Source: Algibacter sp045066735 (GTDB taxonomy: Bacteria > Bacteroidota > Bacteroidia > Flavobacteriales > Flavobacteriaceae). From it: a stretch of 64,000 nucleotides of DNA. The notes beneath the pieces were generated by a model that was not told the DNA's origin, made no database searches, and saw only the letters and a list, made by a program, of their open reading frames with translations. The translations under genes were made by a program, and so were the position numbers. Location: assembly GCF_045066735.1 (NCBI RefSeq), contig NZ_JBISHH010000025.1, forward strand, positions 124,001 to 188,000. The letters run 5' to 3'. Shown in pieces: positions 9,193 to 18,188 of this stretch (positions are counted from its first letter, which is position 1; each line of letters begins with the position of its first letter).

Positions 9193-10587
9193 TTAATTTG
9201 ATTTTAGCTCGGTTGAATTAGTTGGTTTTCTGTTCAAAAAAATATTTTGTACACTGGAGTTTAAAACATCCGAAAAAACGATGGGTTGTCTTCGGTCTTT
9301 GTTTTGCGTTTGTAAGTTGAAATTATTAATGCTTAGCCCATTTACATGTCTCGCATAAATTCCGGAAGCAGGAAGTGTTCCTACTTTACTGAATTCGGGC
9401 CACCAATAACCTAAAGTTTCTAGCGTGTATTCTTTTAAATTTGTTTTATTAGCATCTTCTTTAGTGCCTCCACCAGAGACCTTAAATTGAATATTATTTA
9501 ATTGAATATCTGTGATATAATGCTTGGGCAGACCTGTAATAAAAATGGCTGAATTTTTATCTAATGCACTATTATCTGCAATAATATTACTAAAAATAAA
9601 ACCGTGCATGGCTTTCATGGGTAGCATGTCTTGTGGCGCATCAACGCCTGCTCGTTGTTGGCAAAAGGTCATAAATATAGGGCGTGGTACGTTTTTCATA
9701 ATTAAATTATTGAAAACCATATTTTCCATTTCACCGCCTTCATTCATTTGAATTTTTAAACCCGAATCTTGTATATCGTGAAATGTGCAATTACTTACTG
9801 TAACAGATTCAAAATCGCCTCTAGAAGCTAATCCAATGCGCATTCCTGCCCATTTACTTGTAAAAACACAATTAGTTATTACAATATCTTTACAAGGTTT
9901 GTCTACTCGTGATGTTTGTAAGCAAATAGAATCGTCACTGGTGTCGAACGATGAGTTTGATACGCGCACATTAGTGCAGCCATCAAAATCTAAACCATCA
10001 CCGTTATTATTTACACGACTTATAATTTTAATACCATCGACCACTATCTCGTTGCAATATAGCCAAGCGGAAGTCCAAGCCGCGGGATTTATTAGGTTGA
10101 TATTTTTTAAGTGGATATCGTTACAATTTAGAAAGCGTATGAGCATGGGCCGCCCATTACCTTCTTTTTTGTTAAAATTTTTAGTGTAACCATTTCCATC
10201 AATGCTCCCGTAACCATCAATAGCAAATGATTTTGCTTCATGAGCAAAAATTAAACAACGATCCATGTGGGTTTCGTTCTTATAAGTATTTTTATGAGTA
10301 TCTGTGGCGTAATCTTCATAATTGGGACTTCCTAACAAGGTTGCACCATTTTCAATAAAAAGTGTAACATAGTCTTTTAAATAAATAGTGCCAATAACAA
10401 CCGTTTTGCCAGAAGGAATAATAACTTTTCCACCACCTTCTTTTGTACATAAATCTATCGCCTTCTGGACGGCTTTTGTATCTTTTGTTATTCCATCACC
10501 TTTTGCGCCATACTCCAATACATTATAGTCTTTGGCCTCGATGTGTATTGATATACTCAAGCATATTAGTAGAACAATGTGCTTCAT
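9193..10587 (-). CDS. GH28-like right-handed beta-helix glycosidase, exported
   Basis: 464 residues with a signal peptide ending IEAK (about residue 19). The layout matches the GH28-like protein at 5071-6432: YGAKGDG near 26-32, NNNGDGLDFD near 193-202, TSDDSI near 216-221 and TSKWAGMRIG near 243-252, where GH28 usually has GHG. As in its paralogue the canonical histidine is missing and the R-x-K becomes SGLKIQ. Both also share the late sequence PEFS followed by LPA-G-YARH, so the pair forms one subgroup. It starts 4 bp after the upstream sulfatase stop and ends with no gap before the next sulfatase. Function is probably an exo-acting glycosidase on a galactan side chain or terminal sugar, but this is inference. 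Confidence 0.82.
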   Translation of the reverse strand: MKHIVLLICLSISIHIEAKDYNVLEYGAKGDGITKDTKAVQKAIDLCTKEGGGKVIIPSGKTVVIGTIYLKDYVTLFIENGATLLGSPNYEDYATDTHKNTYKNETHMDRCLIFAHEAKSFAIDGYGSIDGNGYTKNFNKKEGNGRPMLIRFLNCNDIHLKNINLINPAAWTSAWLYCNEIVVDGIKIISRVNNNGDGLDFDGCTNVRVSNSSFDTSDDSICLQTSRVDKPCKDIVITNCVFTSKWAGMRIGLASRGDFESVTVSNCTFHDIQDSGLKIQMNEGGEMENMVFNNLIMKNVPRPIFMTFCQQRAGVDAPQDMLPMKAMHGFIFSNIIADNSALDKNSAIFITGLPKHYITDIQLNNIQFKVSGGGTKEDANKTNLKEYTLETLGYWWPEFSKVGTLPASGIYARHVNGLSINNFNLQTQNKDRRQPIVFSDVLNSSVQNIFLNRKPTNSTELKSN

Positions 10588-10591
10588 GCTT

Positions 10592-11893
10592 TTAAATGTA
10601 TTTATTGTAAGTGGCTGTTAAATCGGTTTTATCTGCTGTTTTTAGTTGCCACGTTTTTAGATCTTTTAAAAGTTTGGAAATGGTTGGTCTCAAGCTCTTT
10701 TTATTAATGAGGTTTTTGGTTTCCCAAGGATCATTTTTTAAATCGTATAATTCTAAATCTCCTGTTTTTGGGTAAACAATAAGCTTTTTGTCTTCGGAAA
10801 TAACACCTCTTTGGTCATCAAACATGGCTAAATAAATTGAAGATCTGGCATGGCCTTTTTTAGAAAGTAATGGTTCTAAACTTTGAAAATCGGTAGGTTC
10901 ATTTGTTTCTAACTTTAACAAATCGAATAGGGTAGGAGCAATATCCTGTAAATATACTCGTTCGCTTATTTTACTATTTGGAACTGCTGCCGGAGCTTTT
11001 ATAATTAACGGAGCAGTAACACTTGGTTCGTATAGACACACTTTGCCTGCAACTCCATTTTCTCCAAAATTTATCCCGTGGTCGGAGGTGAAAACAATAA
11101 TAGTATTATCATACAATCCTTTGTTCTTTAATGTTTGGATAATGTCCCCAATGCGCGCATCCATATGGGTTACCATAGCATTATTTTGTTGCACGCGTTG
11201 CTGCATGGTTTTACTTCTCAACGGATCTGGTGCGTATTGATATTTTACATTTTTATTCAACGGCGTATTATCTACAACACTGGGAGGCAGTATCATATCT
11301 TTAGCAGGATATAGATCGTAGTAATTTTGCGAAGTTTGTCTCGGTACATGCGGTGCGTTAAAGGCGACGTAAGCAAAAAATGGCTTACTGTTATTATAGT
11401 TTTTTAAAAAATTAACAGCCTCTTTCCCGGTAATATCGGTAATGTGTCCTGCTGGAGAATTGTATGTTTTTAATTGTCCTGGCTGTATGCTTCCTGTTTC
11501 ATCAAAAATAGTTTTGACTGATTTGCCCATAGCATGCCATTTCCCTGTAATAAAGGTGTAATAGCCATTATCGTGTAGTTTTTCTGGTAAAGACTTTGGC
11601 GCATTTTTTTTATTGATTTGTTGCGATTGCCACAAGTACTTTCCATACATCAACATAGTTCTACTCGGTATGCATACTGCAGGTGACCAACATCCCATAT
11701 TGTAGGCAGCAGTAAATGATGCGCCTTCATGGGCTAGTTTGTCAATATTAGGAGTAACCATGGCACTGTTTCCATAGGCCCCAACAACTTGATTACTTTG
11801 GTCGTCAGACTCAATAAACAAGATATTCATTTGAGCAAATGCACTAATAATGCATCCAAAATATAACGCTAGAACTAATATGTTCTTTTTCAT
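10592..11893 (-). CDS. S1 family sulfatase, exported
   Basis: 433 residues with a signal peptide ending SAFAQ (about residue 21). The formylglycine motif is CIPSR (Cys74). The metal-binding opening is FIESDDQ near 26-32, and mid-protein TSDHGINFGENG is the typical DHG motif. It ends with LYDLKNDPWETKNL and a short C-terminal helix. It is shorter than its neighbours and has no accessory domain. It is the first enzyme gene after lacI, separated from it by 209 bp, so it may have its own promoter as well as read-through. The substrate is presumed to be a sulfated galactose residue; the subfamily was not assigned. Confidence 0.9.
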   Translation of the reverse strand: MKKNILVLALYFGCIISAFAQMNILFIESDDQSNQVVGAYGNSAMVTPNIDKLAHEGASFTAAYNMGCWSPAVCIPSRTMLMYGKYLWQSQQINKKNAPKSLPEKLHDNGYYTFITGKWHAMGKSVKTIFDETGSIQPGQLKTYNSPAGHITDITGKEAVNFLKNYNNSKPFFAYVAFNAPHVPRQTSQNYYDLYPAKDMILPPSVVDNTPLNKNVKYQYAPDPLRSKTMQQRVQQNNAMVTHMDARIGDIIQTLKNKGLYDNTIIVFTSDHGINFGENGVAGKVCLYEPSVTAPLIIKAPAAVPNSKISERVYLQDIAPTLFDLLKLETNEPTDFQSLEPLLSKKGHARSSIYLAMFDDQRGVISEDKKLIVYPKTGDLELYDLKNDPWETKNLINKKSLRPTISKLLKDLKTWQLKTADKTDLTATYNKYI

Positions 11894-12102
11894 ATATAAA
11901 TATTTTCAAGACAAATTTCACTTAAATCAAAAAGCTAGTTGAAGCTTGGTTTTACTGAAAAATAAAATTATCAATTCATTGCATTATAGTGTGCAAGAGA
12001 TATTTATAATACTATCATATATGGTTTATTTTAAAAATAAAAAAAAAGTAAAGTGATGTTATGGTTTTGATTTATAGGTTTTTGGTTTTAGTTGGAAGAA
12101 AT
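11894..12102 (-). other. Intergenic gap between lacI and the minus-strand enzyme operon
   Basis: This is an AT-rich spacer of about 209 bases between two genes on the same strand. A short inverted repeat (TTGCA, 8 bases, TGCAA) lies at 11979-11996, and a long A-run lies at about 12040-12050. I see no clear rho-independent terminator for lacI and no good TAnnTTTG element for the sulfatase gene. The enzyme operon may therefore depend on transcription from the lacI promoter. Confidence 0.4.
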
Positions 12103-13113
12103 CTAATTAACATTGATTGAAGATTCTCTAATATTTAAGCGTCCGTTTAAAACTATGGTTTGTGGTACGAACAAACCATCATTTTCAATTTGTTCTAGCA
12201 ATAGTTTTGCAGCGGTTTGCCCAATATCATTTGTTGGTTGTTTAACAGATGTGATTGACGGTGAAGTATGTTCGGCAAGCCTAGATTCTGTAAATCCTGC
12301 TATGGCTATATCTTCAGGGATTTTAAATCCATGTTTTTTTAAGGTCTGCATAGCTCCTATAGCCAGGGCATCGTTTGCCGCGAAAATCGCTCTGGGAAGT
12401 TTGTCTTGTTTTATTAGCTCTAAAGTTGCTTTTTCTCCATCTTCAATAGTAAATCCACAGTGTACAATCGACCCCATTGGTAATCTATATTTTTTATGTG
12501 CGGCTTCAAAACCTTTTATGCGATTTTTTGTGAGTGACAAACTTTTATTTCCTGTTAAATGCAAAATATCTTTATACTCTTGAACAATTAAATGCTCTGT
12601 AGCAAATAAGGCCCACTTGTAATCGTCAAACAATACTTTGGAAACAGGTAGCTCGTCTACTATGCGGTTAAAAAAGACCATTGGCATTTTTGTACTTATC
12701 AGTTTTTTGTAATAATCTAAGTTTTCAGATTCTGATGTTAATGAAATAATCAAACCATCAACCATATTGTCTACTAAGGTTTCCACATTTTTGAGTTCTG
12801 TTTTCCATGAATTATTCGATTGCATGATGAGTACTTGGTAGCCTTTTTCCAATAGAATATCCTGTGCACCAATAATAACCTCAGGAAAAAAACTATTAAC
12901 AAATTCAGGGACCACAATACCGATATTAAACGACCGCTTTTGAAGTAGTTTTTTAGCAATCGGATTAGGTCGATAGCCCATATCTTGAGCTGTTTTGAGT
13001 ATTAAATCTCTAGTTTCCTTTTTAATATCATACTTATCGTTAAAGGCTCTTGAGACTGTAGAGACCGACACGTTTAATTTTTGAGCAATGTCTTTAATAG
13101 TTAAGTGTTCCAT
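12103..13113 (-). CDS. LacI/GalR family transcriptional regulator
   Basis: 336 residues. The N-terminal helix-turn-helix is canonical (TIKDIAQKLNVSVSTVSRAF, residues 5-24), followed by the hinge helix region (MGYRPNPIAKKLLQKRS). A periplasmic-binding-protein-like effector domain fills the rest (IGIVVPEFVNSFFPE, AIFAANDALAIGAM, IAIAGFTESRLAEHTSPSITSVKQP). Such regulators bind palindromic operators and release on binding a small sugar. The gene diverges from the 13282 gene, and two palindromes with a CpG-centred core lie in between, the classic LacI arrangement. The nearer one overlaps the -33 region of its own predicted promoter, so autoregulation is likely. The inducer is presumably a galactan-derived sugar (inference). 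Confidence 0.95.
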   Translation of the reverse strand: MEHLTIKDIAQKLNVSVSTVSRAFNDKYDIKKETRDLILKTAQDMGYRPNPIAKKLLQKRSFNIGIVVPEFVNSFFPEVIIGAQDILLEKGYQVLIMQSNNSWKTELKNVETLVDNMVDGLIISLTSESENLDYYKKLISTKMPMVFFNRIVDELPVSKVLFDDYKWALFATEHLIVQEYKDILHLTGNKSLSLTKNRIKGFEAAHKKYRLPMGSIVHCGFTIEDGEKATLELIKQDKLPRAIFAANDALAIGAMQTLKKHGFKIPEDIAIAGFTESRLAEHTSPSITSVKQPTNDIGQTAAKLLLEQIENDGLFVPQTIVLNGRLNIRESSINVN

Positions 13114-13129
13114 TATGAAGAAGTTTCAG

Positions 13130-13137
13130 CAAAATTA
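13130..13137 (-). promoter_or_regulatory. Predicted -7 element of the lacI promoter
   Basis: The minus strand reads TAATTTTG, a full match to the Bacteroidetes -7 consensus TAnnTTTG. It lies 17 bases upstream of the lacI start codon. The expected -33 region falls inside the first palindromic operator. No experimental support is available. Confidence 0.5.
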
Positions 13138-13142
13138 ATCAT

Positions 13143-13164
13143 TTTTCGGAAACGTTTCCGAAAA
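13143..13164. promoter_or_regulatory. LacI-type operator O1 (22-bp perfect palindrome)
   Basis: A perfect inverted repeat centred between 13153 and 13154. Its 14-base core is CGGAAACGTTTCCG, the form expected for a LacI-family dimer with a central CpG. It overlaps the predicted -33 region of lacI. Binding by the adjacent LacI protein is inferred from position and symmetry. Confidence 0.82.
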
Positions 13165-13176
13165 TAAAAAGGTTTC

Positions 13177-13190
13177 CGGAAACGTTTCCG
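13177..13190. promoter_or_regulatory. LacI-type operator O2 (same 14-bp core)
   Basis: This repeats the O1 core CGGAAACGTTTCCG exactly, with imperfect flanks. Its centre is exactly 30 bases from that of O1, close to three helical turns, so two dimers would sit on the same DNA face. It lies about 95 bases upstream of the 13282 gene. A weak candidate promoter follows (TTTTG at 13197-13201, TAGTTTTT at 13223-13230, one mismatch to consensus). Confidence 0.8.
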
Positions 13191-13281
13191 AAGCCGTTTT
13201 GAATTATTTTTCTTTTTTTAATTAGTTTTTAAATTAGTTTAGTCTAAAATCTTTAGTTAGTTAATAAGCACATTATATTTT

Positions 13282-14193
13282 ATGATACCTGAAATGATTA
13301 ATCTCTGTCGATTAAAAATAAGCCGTTTGTTAATGTTTTTTTTATTCATTACGGCATCATCTTATGCTCAATTACCAAAAGAAATAAGAAAAATTTATAA
13401 AGATAAAATAGATGTAAGAGTTTCTGATGAGTTTGATGGAAATGGCAAAGTAGATTTAAGTAAATGGAATTACCGACAAACCAAACCTAACGGAATTGCT
13501 ACAGGAGAAAATTTCGTAAGGAAAGTGAATGGAAATTTAGTATGTTATGGTTGGAAAAAAGAAAAAAAAGCTGGTGGCATAGTTGCAAAGATGCAAACGC
13601 ATTTCGGCTTTATTGACACCAAGTTTAAGGTGTCTGGCATTGTTAATTCCCAACAAACAGTTTGGCATCCGAGTATTTGGAGTGGGCAATGTAATGGACA
13701 AACAGATGCAACTAAAGAATGTTTAAAGACTGGTGGAAATTGGTTAGAAATTGATATGATGGAATTTGAAAATACGCCTACAGTGCGATGGAGTTCTGAT
13801 GCTCCTGCTAGATTAAAAGTTTCTGAATTAAAAAAATCCGTAAAAGTAAATGACGTTAATGGTAGAAAATTAGGATATGAAAAAGCTGTTATGATTAAAA
13901 AAGTAACGGAAGGTTTTCATGAATGGAAGCGGCTAGGTCTAGAGTATCATCCGGAATACTTGCAATTATGGGAAGTTATAGATCATGAATGGTTAAAATT
14001 AGGTAGACGTATTATTTTTGATAATAAAAAACCAACTATTGGCTCTATTCCTAAAGCCTGCGCTACCCCGATGTTTTGGTATATTGGTAATTTATTTAAT
14101 CCCTACAAAAATCAAAAATTTGTAGAAGAAGAGGTTACAAATTCTACTCTCGAAGTAGACTATTTTAGATTTTACCCTATAAAAAATGAATAA
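13282..14193 (+). CDS. Divergent GH16 family glycosidase, exported
   Basis: 303 residues with a hydrophobic signal segment ending SSYAQ (about residue 30). A GH16 jelly roll follows, with SDEFDGNGKVDLSKW near 48-62 and the catalytic signature LEIDMMEF: Glu156 nucleophile, Asp158, Glu161 acid/base. The rest is distant from the other three GH16 enzymes here, with a Cys-containing loop (CNGQTDATKEC) and a closing VDYFRFYP strand. The fold and retaining mechanism follow from the motif; the substrate is presumably the same red-algal galactan. It is the first gene of the plus-strand operon and sits beside the LacI operators, so it is probably directly controlled. The tail of a second copy of this type survives at 24269-24391. 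Confidence 0.78.
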   Translation: MIPEMINLCRLKISRLLMFFLFITASSYAQLPKEIRKIYKDKIDVRVSDEFDGNGKVDLSKWNYRQTKPNGIATGENFVRKVNGNLVCYGWKKEKKAGGIVAKMQTHFGFIDTKFKVSGIVNSQQTVWHPSIWSGQCNGQTDATKECLKTGGNWLEIDMMEFENTPTVRWSSDAPARLKVSELKKSVKVNDVNGRKLGYEKAVMIKKVTEGFHEWKRLGLEYHPEYLQLWEVIDHEWLKLGRRIIFDNKKPTIGSIPKACATPMFWYIGNLFNPYKNQKFVEEEVTNSTLEVDYFRFYPIKNE

Positions 14194-14220
14194 AAAACAA
14201 CTAATTATAATCAATAGCCA

Positions 14221-15867
14221 ATGGGGTCAATAGACATAGCGGTAATTCTTGTATTCACACTTCTCGTTTTTATTTGCGGGATGAGTTTCTCTAAGGCAGG
14301 AAAAAATATGAAATCTTATTTTGCAGCTGGTGGCGCTCTTCCTTGGTGGATGAGCGGCTTATCACTTTTTATGAGTTTTTTCTCTGCAGGTACATTTGTT
14401 GTTTGGGGTTCTATAGCCTATTCAAGCGGTTGGGTGGCAGTAACCATTCAATGGACTATGTGTATTGCAGGAGTTATTATCGGTTTTTTTATTGCGCCTA
14501 AATGGCAAAAAACAAAGGCGCTAACTGCTGCGGAATTTATTACAGACAGATTGGGTAAATCTACCCAAAAAGCATATACCTATATTTTTCTTGTAATTTC
14601 CATATTTACTACAGGAGCATTTTTATATCCTGTTGCTAAAATTGTTGAAGTTTCTACAGGTATTCCAATAACCACAAGTATTATTGTTTTAGGGGTTTTA
14701 ATCTTAGTTTATACTGCTGTTGGCGGTTTGTGGGCTGTTATTGTTACAGATGTATTACAATTTATAGTTTTAACGGCTGCAGTGCTTATTGTTGTGCCTT
14801 TATCTTTTGATAAAATTGGAGGTGTAGATAATTTTATTTCACAAGCGCCAGAACAATTTTTTGAGTTTACAAATTCTGAATATTCTTGGGTATTCATGAT
14901 CGCATTCGGATTATATAATTTATTTTTTATTGCCGGAAACTGGGCTTATGTGCAGCGTTACACGAGTGTTGCAACACCTAAGGATGCAAAAAAAGTAGGT
15001 TGGTTATTTGGTGCTTTGTACACGATAAGCCCATTAATTTGGATGTTACCACCAATGATTTATCGGGTTTTAAATCCTGAATTGGGTGAACTAGCCGATG
15101 AAGGTGCATACTTATTAATGTGTAAAGAAGTGCTTCCAGTTGGTATGTTAGGCTTAATGCTCGGTGGTATGGTGTTTGCAACTTCTAGCTCTGTTAATAC
15201 CACACTAAATATTTCTGCGGGTGTATTAATCAATGATATTTATAAAGGTTTGTTTCCTGAAACTAGCGATGAAAAATTAGTAAAAACAGCAAGAATAGCA
15301 ACTATTCTATTAGGAGTTTTAACTATTATTATAGCTTTATTGGTACCACTTTTAGGCGGTATTGTAGAAGTTGTTATGAGTTTAGCTGCTTTAACAGGTG
15401 GTGCTATGTTTTTACCGCCTTTATGGGCACTTTTCTCCAAGCTTCAAACAGGAAAAACAGTTTTAAGTGTTACCGTAATTTCTCTTGGTATTAATGCGTT
15501 TTTTAAGTTTTTTGTACCAGATTTAATAGGCCTAACCTTGGGTAGAGCGATGGAAATGGGAGTCGGTATGGGTATTCCTATTGTGTTGCTGTTAGGTATT
15601 GAATTGTACTTGAAATATTCAAATAGTAGTACTTCAGCTTATGATGTATACGAGGATAAAAGATTATTAAAAGTGGCAGAACCTCAAGAAGCCGAAGATG
15701 GTAGCAATAATAAAGGAACAAGAGTTATTGGTATTGGTGTAGCGTTAACGGGCTTATTAATTTTAATACTATCCTTTATAGGTGAGTCGGCTCAACTTTT
15801 AGTTGGAGGCATGGGTGTTTTGGTGCTTGTTTTAGGATTATACATTATCAGGAAAACAAAAAAATAG
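14221..15867 (+). CDS. Sodium:solute symporter (SSS family), putative sugar transporter
   Basis: 548 residues, strongly hydrophobic, with about 13-14 predicted membrane spans from the N-terminus (IDIAVILVFTLLVFICGMSF) to the end (LVGGMGVLVLVLGLYII). SSS-family features include the first-helix region followed by YFAAGGALPWWMSGLSLFMSFFSAGTF and the mid-protein stretch LIWMLPPMIYR. The family couples sodium entry to uptake of sugars, acids or amino acids across the inner membrane. Between GH16 and an oxidoreductase, it probably imports a mono- or disaccharide released by the locus. The last roughly 50 residues carry a charged loop and two extra helices. It is the only transporter encoded in the window. 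Confidence 0.9.
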   Translation: MGSIDIAVILVFTLLVFICGMSFSKAGKNMKSYFAAGGALPWWMSGLSLFMSFFSAGTFVVWGSIAYSSGWVAVTIQWTMCIAGVIIGFFIAPKWQKTKALTAAEFITDRLGKSTQKAYTYIFLVISIFTTGAFLYPVAKIVEVSTGIPITTSIIVLGVLILVYTAVGGLWAVIVTDVLQFIVLTAAVLIVVPLSFDKIGGVDNFISQAPEQFFEFTNSEYSWVFMIAFGLYNLFFIAGNWAYVQRYTSVATPKDAKKVGWLFGALYTISPLIWMLPPMIYRVLNPELGELADEGAYLLMCKEVLPVGMLGLMLGGMVFATSSSVNTTLNISAGVLINDIYKGLFPETSDEKLVKTARIATILLGVLTIIIALLVPLLGGIVEVVMSLAALTGGAMFLPPLWALFSKLQTGKTVLSVTVISLGINAFFKFFVPDLIGLTLGRAMEMGVGMGIPIVLLLGIELYLKYSNSSTSAYDVYEDKRLLKVAEPQEAEDGSNNKGTRVIGIGVALTGLLILILSFIGESAQLLVGGMGVLVLVLGLYIIRKTKK

Positions 15868-15887
15868 ATTTAAAAAGTACATAACAG

Positions 15888-18167
15888 ATGATTTTAGAAA
15901 CATTCAATAAAAATGTTAGAGGTTGTAAATCAGTAACTATTGATACAGATTTTGTAATTGTTGGCGGCGGAACCGCAGGTGTTTGTGCGGCTATAACAGC
16001 AGCAAGAAAAGGCACCAAAACTATTTTAGTGCAAGATCGTCCGGTTTTAGGTGGTAATGCATCATCAGAAGTACGCTTATGGATTTTAGGCGCAACGTCT
16101 CACATGGGAAACAATAATCGTTGGGCACGTGAGGGTGGTGTAATGGATGAAATTCTAGTAGAAAATTTATATAGAAACCGTGAAGGGAATGCTGTTATTT
16201 TTGATACCGTTTTGTTAGAAAAAGTACTTGCAGAGCCTAATATTACGTTGCTTTTAAATACTTCGGTTTACGATGTTGCTAAATCTGGAGACCATAAAAT
16301 AGAATCTGTAAAAGCGTTCAACTCTCAAAATTCAACGGAATATATTATTAATGCACCTTTGTTTTGCGATGCTTCCGGAGATGGAATCGTAGCTTTTAAA
16401 GCAGGTGCTGCTTTTAGAATGGGAGCAGAAACTAAAGAGGAATTTGGAGAGGCCTTTGCACCCGAGAAATCTTATGGGGAGTTACTTGGTCACTCTATGT
16501 ATTTTTACAGTAAAGAGACCGAAAAGCCTGTAAAATATATTCCGCCTGCATATGCTTTAAAAGATATTACAACGATCCCGCGATATAAAGCCATTGGTAA
16601 AGATGATAAAGGTTGTCGTTTTTGGTGGTTTGAATATGGTGGCAGACATGATACCATTCATGAAACCGAAGAAATTAAATACGAACTTTGGAAAGTGATT
16701 TACGGCGTTTGGGATTATATTAAAAACTCCGGAACATTTGAAGGTGTTGAAAATATGACTTTGGAATGGGTAGCAACTGTTCCTGGAAAAAGAGAAAGTC
16801 GTCGTTTTGAAGGCTTGTATATGATGACGCAGCAAGATGTTATAGAGCAACGCAAATTTGATGATGCTATTGCATTTGGAGGTTGGGCAATTGATTTACA
16901 TCCAGCAGATGGCGTTTATAGCGAACTTTCGGGTTGCACACAATGGCACTCTAAAGGTATTTACGATATTCCTTATCGTTCTTTCGTGAGCAAAGACATT
17001 GATAATTTATTTTTAGCTGGCCGTATTATAAGCGCAACGCATGTTGCATTCGGTTCTACTCGAGTTATGGCAACTACTGGGTTTTGCGCCCAAGCCGTAG
17101 GTATGGCAGCGTCTATGTGTATCTCTAAAAACTTAAAACCAGCAGAGGTTTTAGAGAATGGCGAAATTAAAATTCTTCAGAATGAATTGAATAAAATAGG
17201 GCAAAGCATACCAAATGTTCCTATTCAATCTGCTAGTAATTTAGTAAATCAAGCAAAACTAACAAGTTCTTCAACATTAAGTATTTCAGAAATACCTTTT
17301 AATGGAAATTGGTTTAATTTATCAATTTCAGCAGCACAAATGTTGCCGTTAAAAGCCAATAAAAATTATAAAGTTCGAGTTTTAGTTAAGGCTGAAGAAA
17401 AAACAGAATTAAAAGTAGAATTGAGAACTTCTATTAAATCTGAAAACTATACACCAGAAGTTATTTTAGAATCTCAATTATTCAATTTAGAACAAGGAGA
17501 ACAATATATAGATGTTGAATTTTCTAATACCTTAGAGAATAATCAATACGTATTTATCACATTTTTGTCTAATGATAAAATCAGTATTAAAACGAGTGAT
17601 AATAGATTTACAGGAGTACTTTCTGTGTTTAATGGCGTTAATAAAGCTGTTTCAAATAACGGAAAACAAACACCGCCTGATAATATTGGAGTAGATACCT
17701 TCGAATTTTGGACACCACACAGAAGGCCAGAAGGGAAAAATATTGCAATGGAAATTTCACCTGCTATTGAAGCTTTTGAAGTTGAAAATTTATGCAACGG
17801 ATTTGTGCGACCAGGAAAGGCAGTAAATGCATGGATTGCAGATATAAATGATGAAAAGCCAACTTTAAAAATTGAATGGGATTCTGAACAAGAACTGTCT
17901 GAAATTAAGTTGTTTTTGGATTCAGATTACGATCACCCAATGGAATCTACACTTATGGGACACCCAGAAGATATCGTTCCTTTTTGCTTAGGTAATTATA
18001 AAATTAAAGATTTAAATGGCACTGTTCTTTTTGAGAAAGAAGATAATCATCAAACTATAAATACTTGGGGATTCAAAGAAAAATACAAAACAAAAGGGAT
18101 TGTTATTGAAACCGAAAAATCACTAGCACATGTGCCTGTATCGATTTTTGAAATTTTAATTTCCTAA
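15888..18167 (+). CDS. FAD-dependent oxidoreductase (FAD_oxidored type) with C-terminal beta-sandwich
   Basis: 759 residues with no signal peptide, so probably cytoplasmic. Residues 20-35 hold the Rossmann dinucleotide motif (FVIVGGGTAGVCAA). GGNASSEVRLWILGA (about 53-68) and the late LFLAGRIISATHVAFGSTRVMAT are typical of the FAD_oxidored family. From about residue 440 to the end the sequence changes to beta-rich modules, the last resembling a discoidin-type sandwich, which is unusual for a soluble cytoplasmic oxidoreductase. The neighbours are a symporter upstream (20 bp) and a GH2 lipoprotein downstream (21 bp). It may oxidise an imported sugar or open a modified glycoside by redox chemistry. 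No substrate is established for it, and the activity is a hypothesis. Confidence 0.82.
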   Translation: MILETFNKNVRGCKSVTIDTDFVIVGGGTAGVCAAITAARKGTKTILVQDRPVLGGNASSEVRLWILGATSHMGNNNRWAREGGVMDEILVENLYRNREGNAVIFDTVLLEKVLAEPNITLLLNTSVYDVAKSGDHKIESVKAFNSQNSTEYIINAPLFCDASGDGIVAFKAGAAFRMGAETKEEFGEAFAPEKSYGELLGHSMYFYSKETEKPVKYIPPAYALKDITTIPRYKAIGKDDKGCRFWWFEYGGRHDTIHETEEIKYELWKVIYGVWDYIKNSGTFEGVENMTLEWVATVPGKRESRRFEGLYMMTQQDVIEQRKFDDAIAFGGWAIDLHPADGVYSELSGCTQWHSKGIYDIPYRSFVSKDIDNLFLAGRIISATHVAFGSTRVMATTGFCAQAVGMAASMCISKNLKPAEVLENGEIKILQNELNKIGQSIPNVPIQSASNLVNQAKLTSSSTLSISEIPFNGNWFNLSISAAQMLPLKANKNYKVRVLVKAEEKTELKVELRTSIKSENYTPEVILESQLFNLEQGEQYIDVEFSNTLENNQYVFITFLSNDKISIKTSDNRFTGVLSVFNGVNKAVSNNGKQTPPDNIGVDTFEFWTPHRRPEGKNIAMEISPAIEAFEVENLCNGFVRPGKAVNAWIADINDEKPTLKIEWDSEQELSEIKLFLDSDYDHPMESTLMGHPEDIVPFCLGNYKIKDLNGTVLFEKEDNHQTINTWGFKEKYKTKGIVIETEKSLAHVPVSIFEILIS

Positions 18168-18188
18168 TAAGGAAACACATCATTAAGT

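Noticed and set aside
11979..11996. TTGCA-N8-TGCAA inverted repeat downstream of lacI
   Set aside because: Only five paired bases with no shared core with the operators at 13143-13190, so not called as an operator or terminator.
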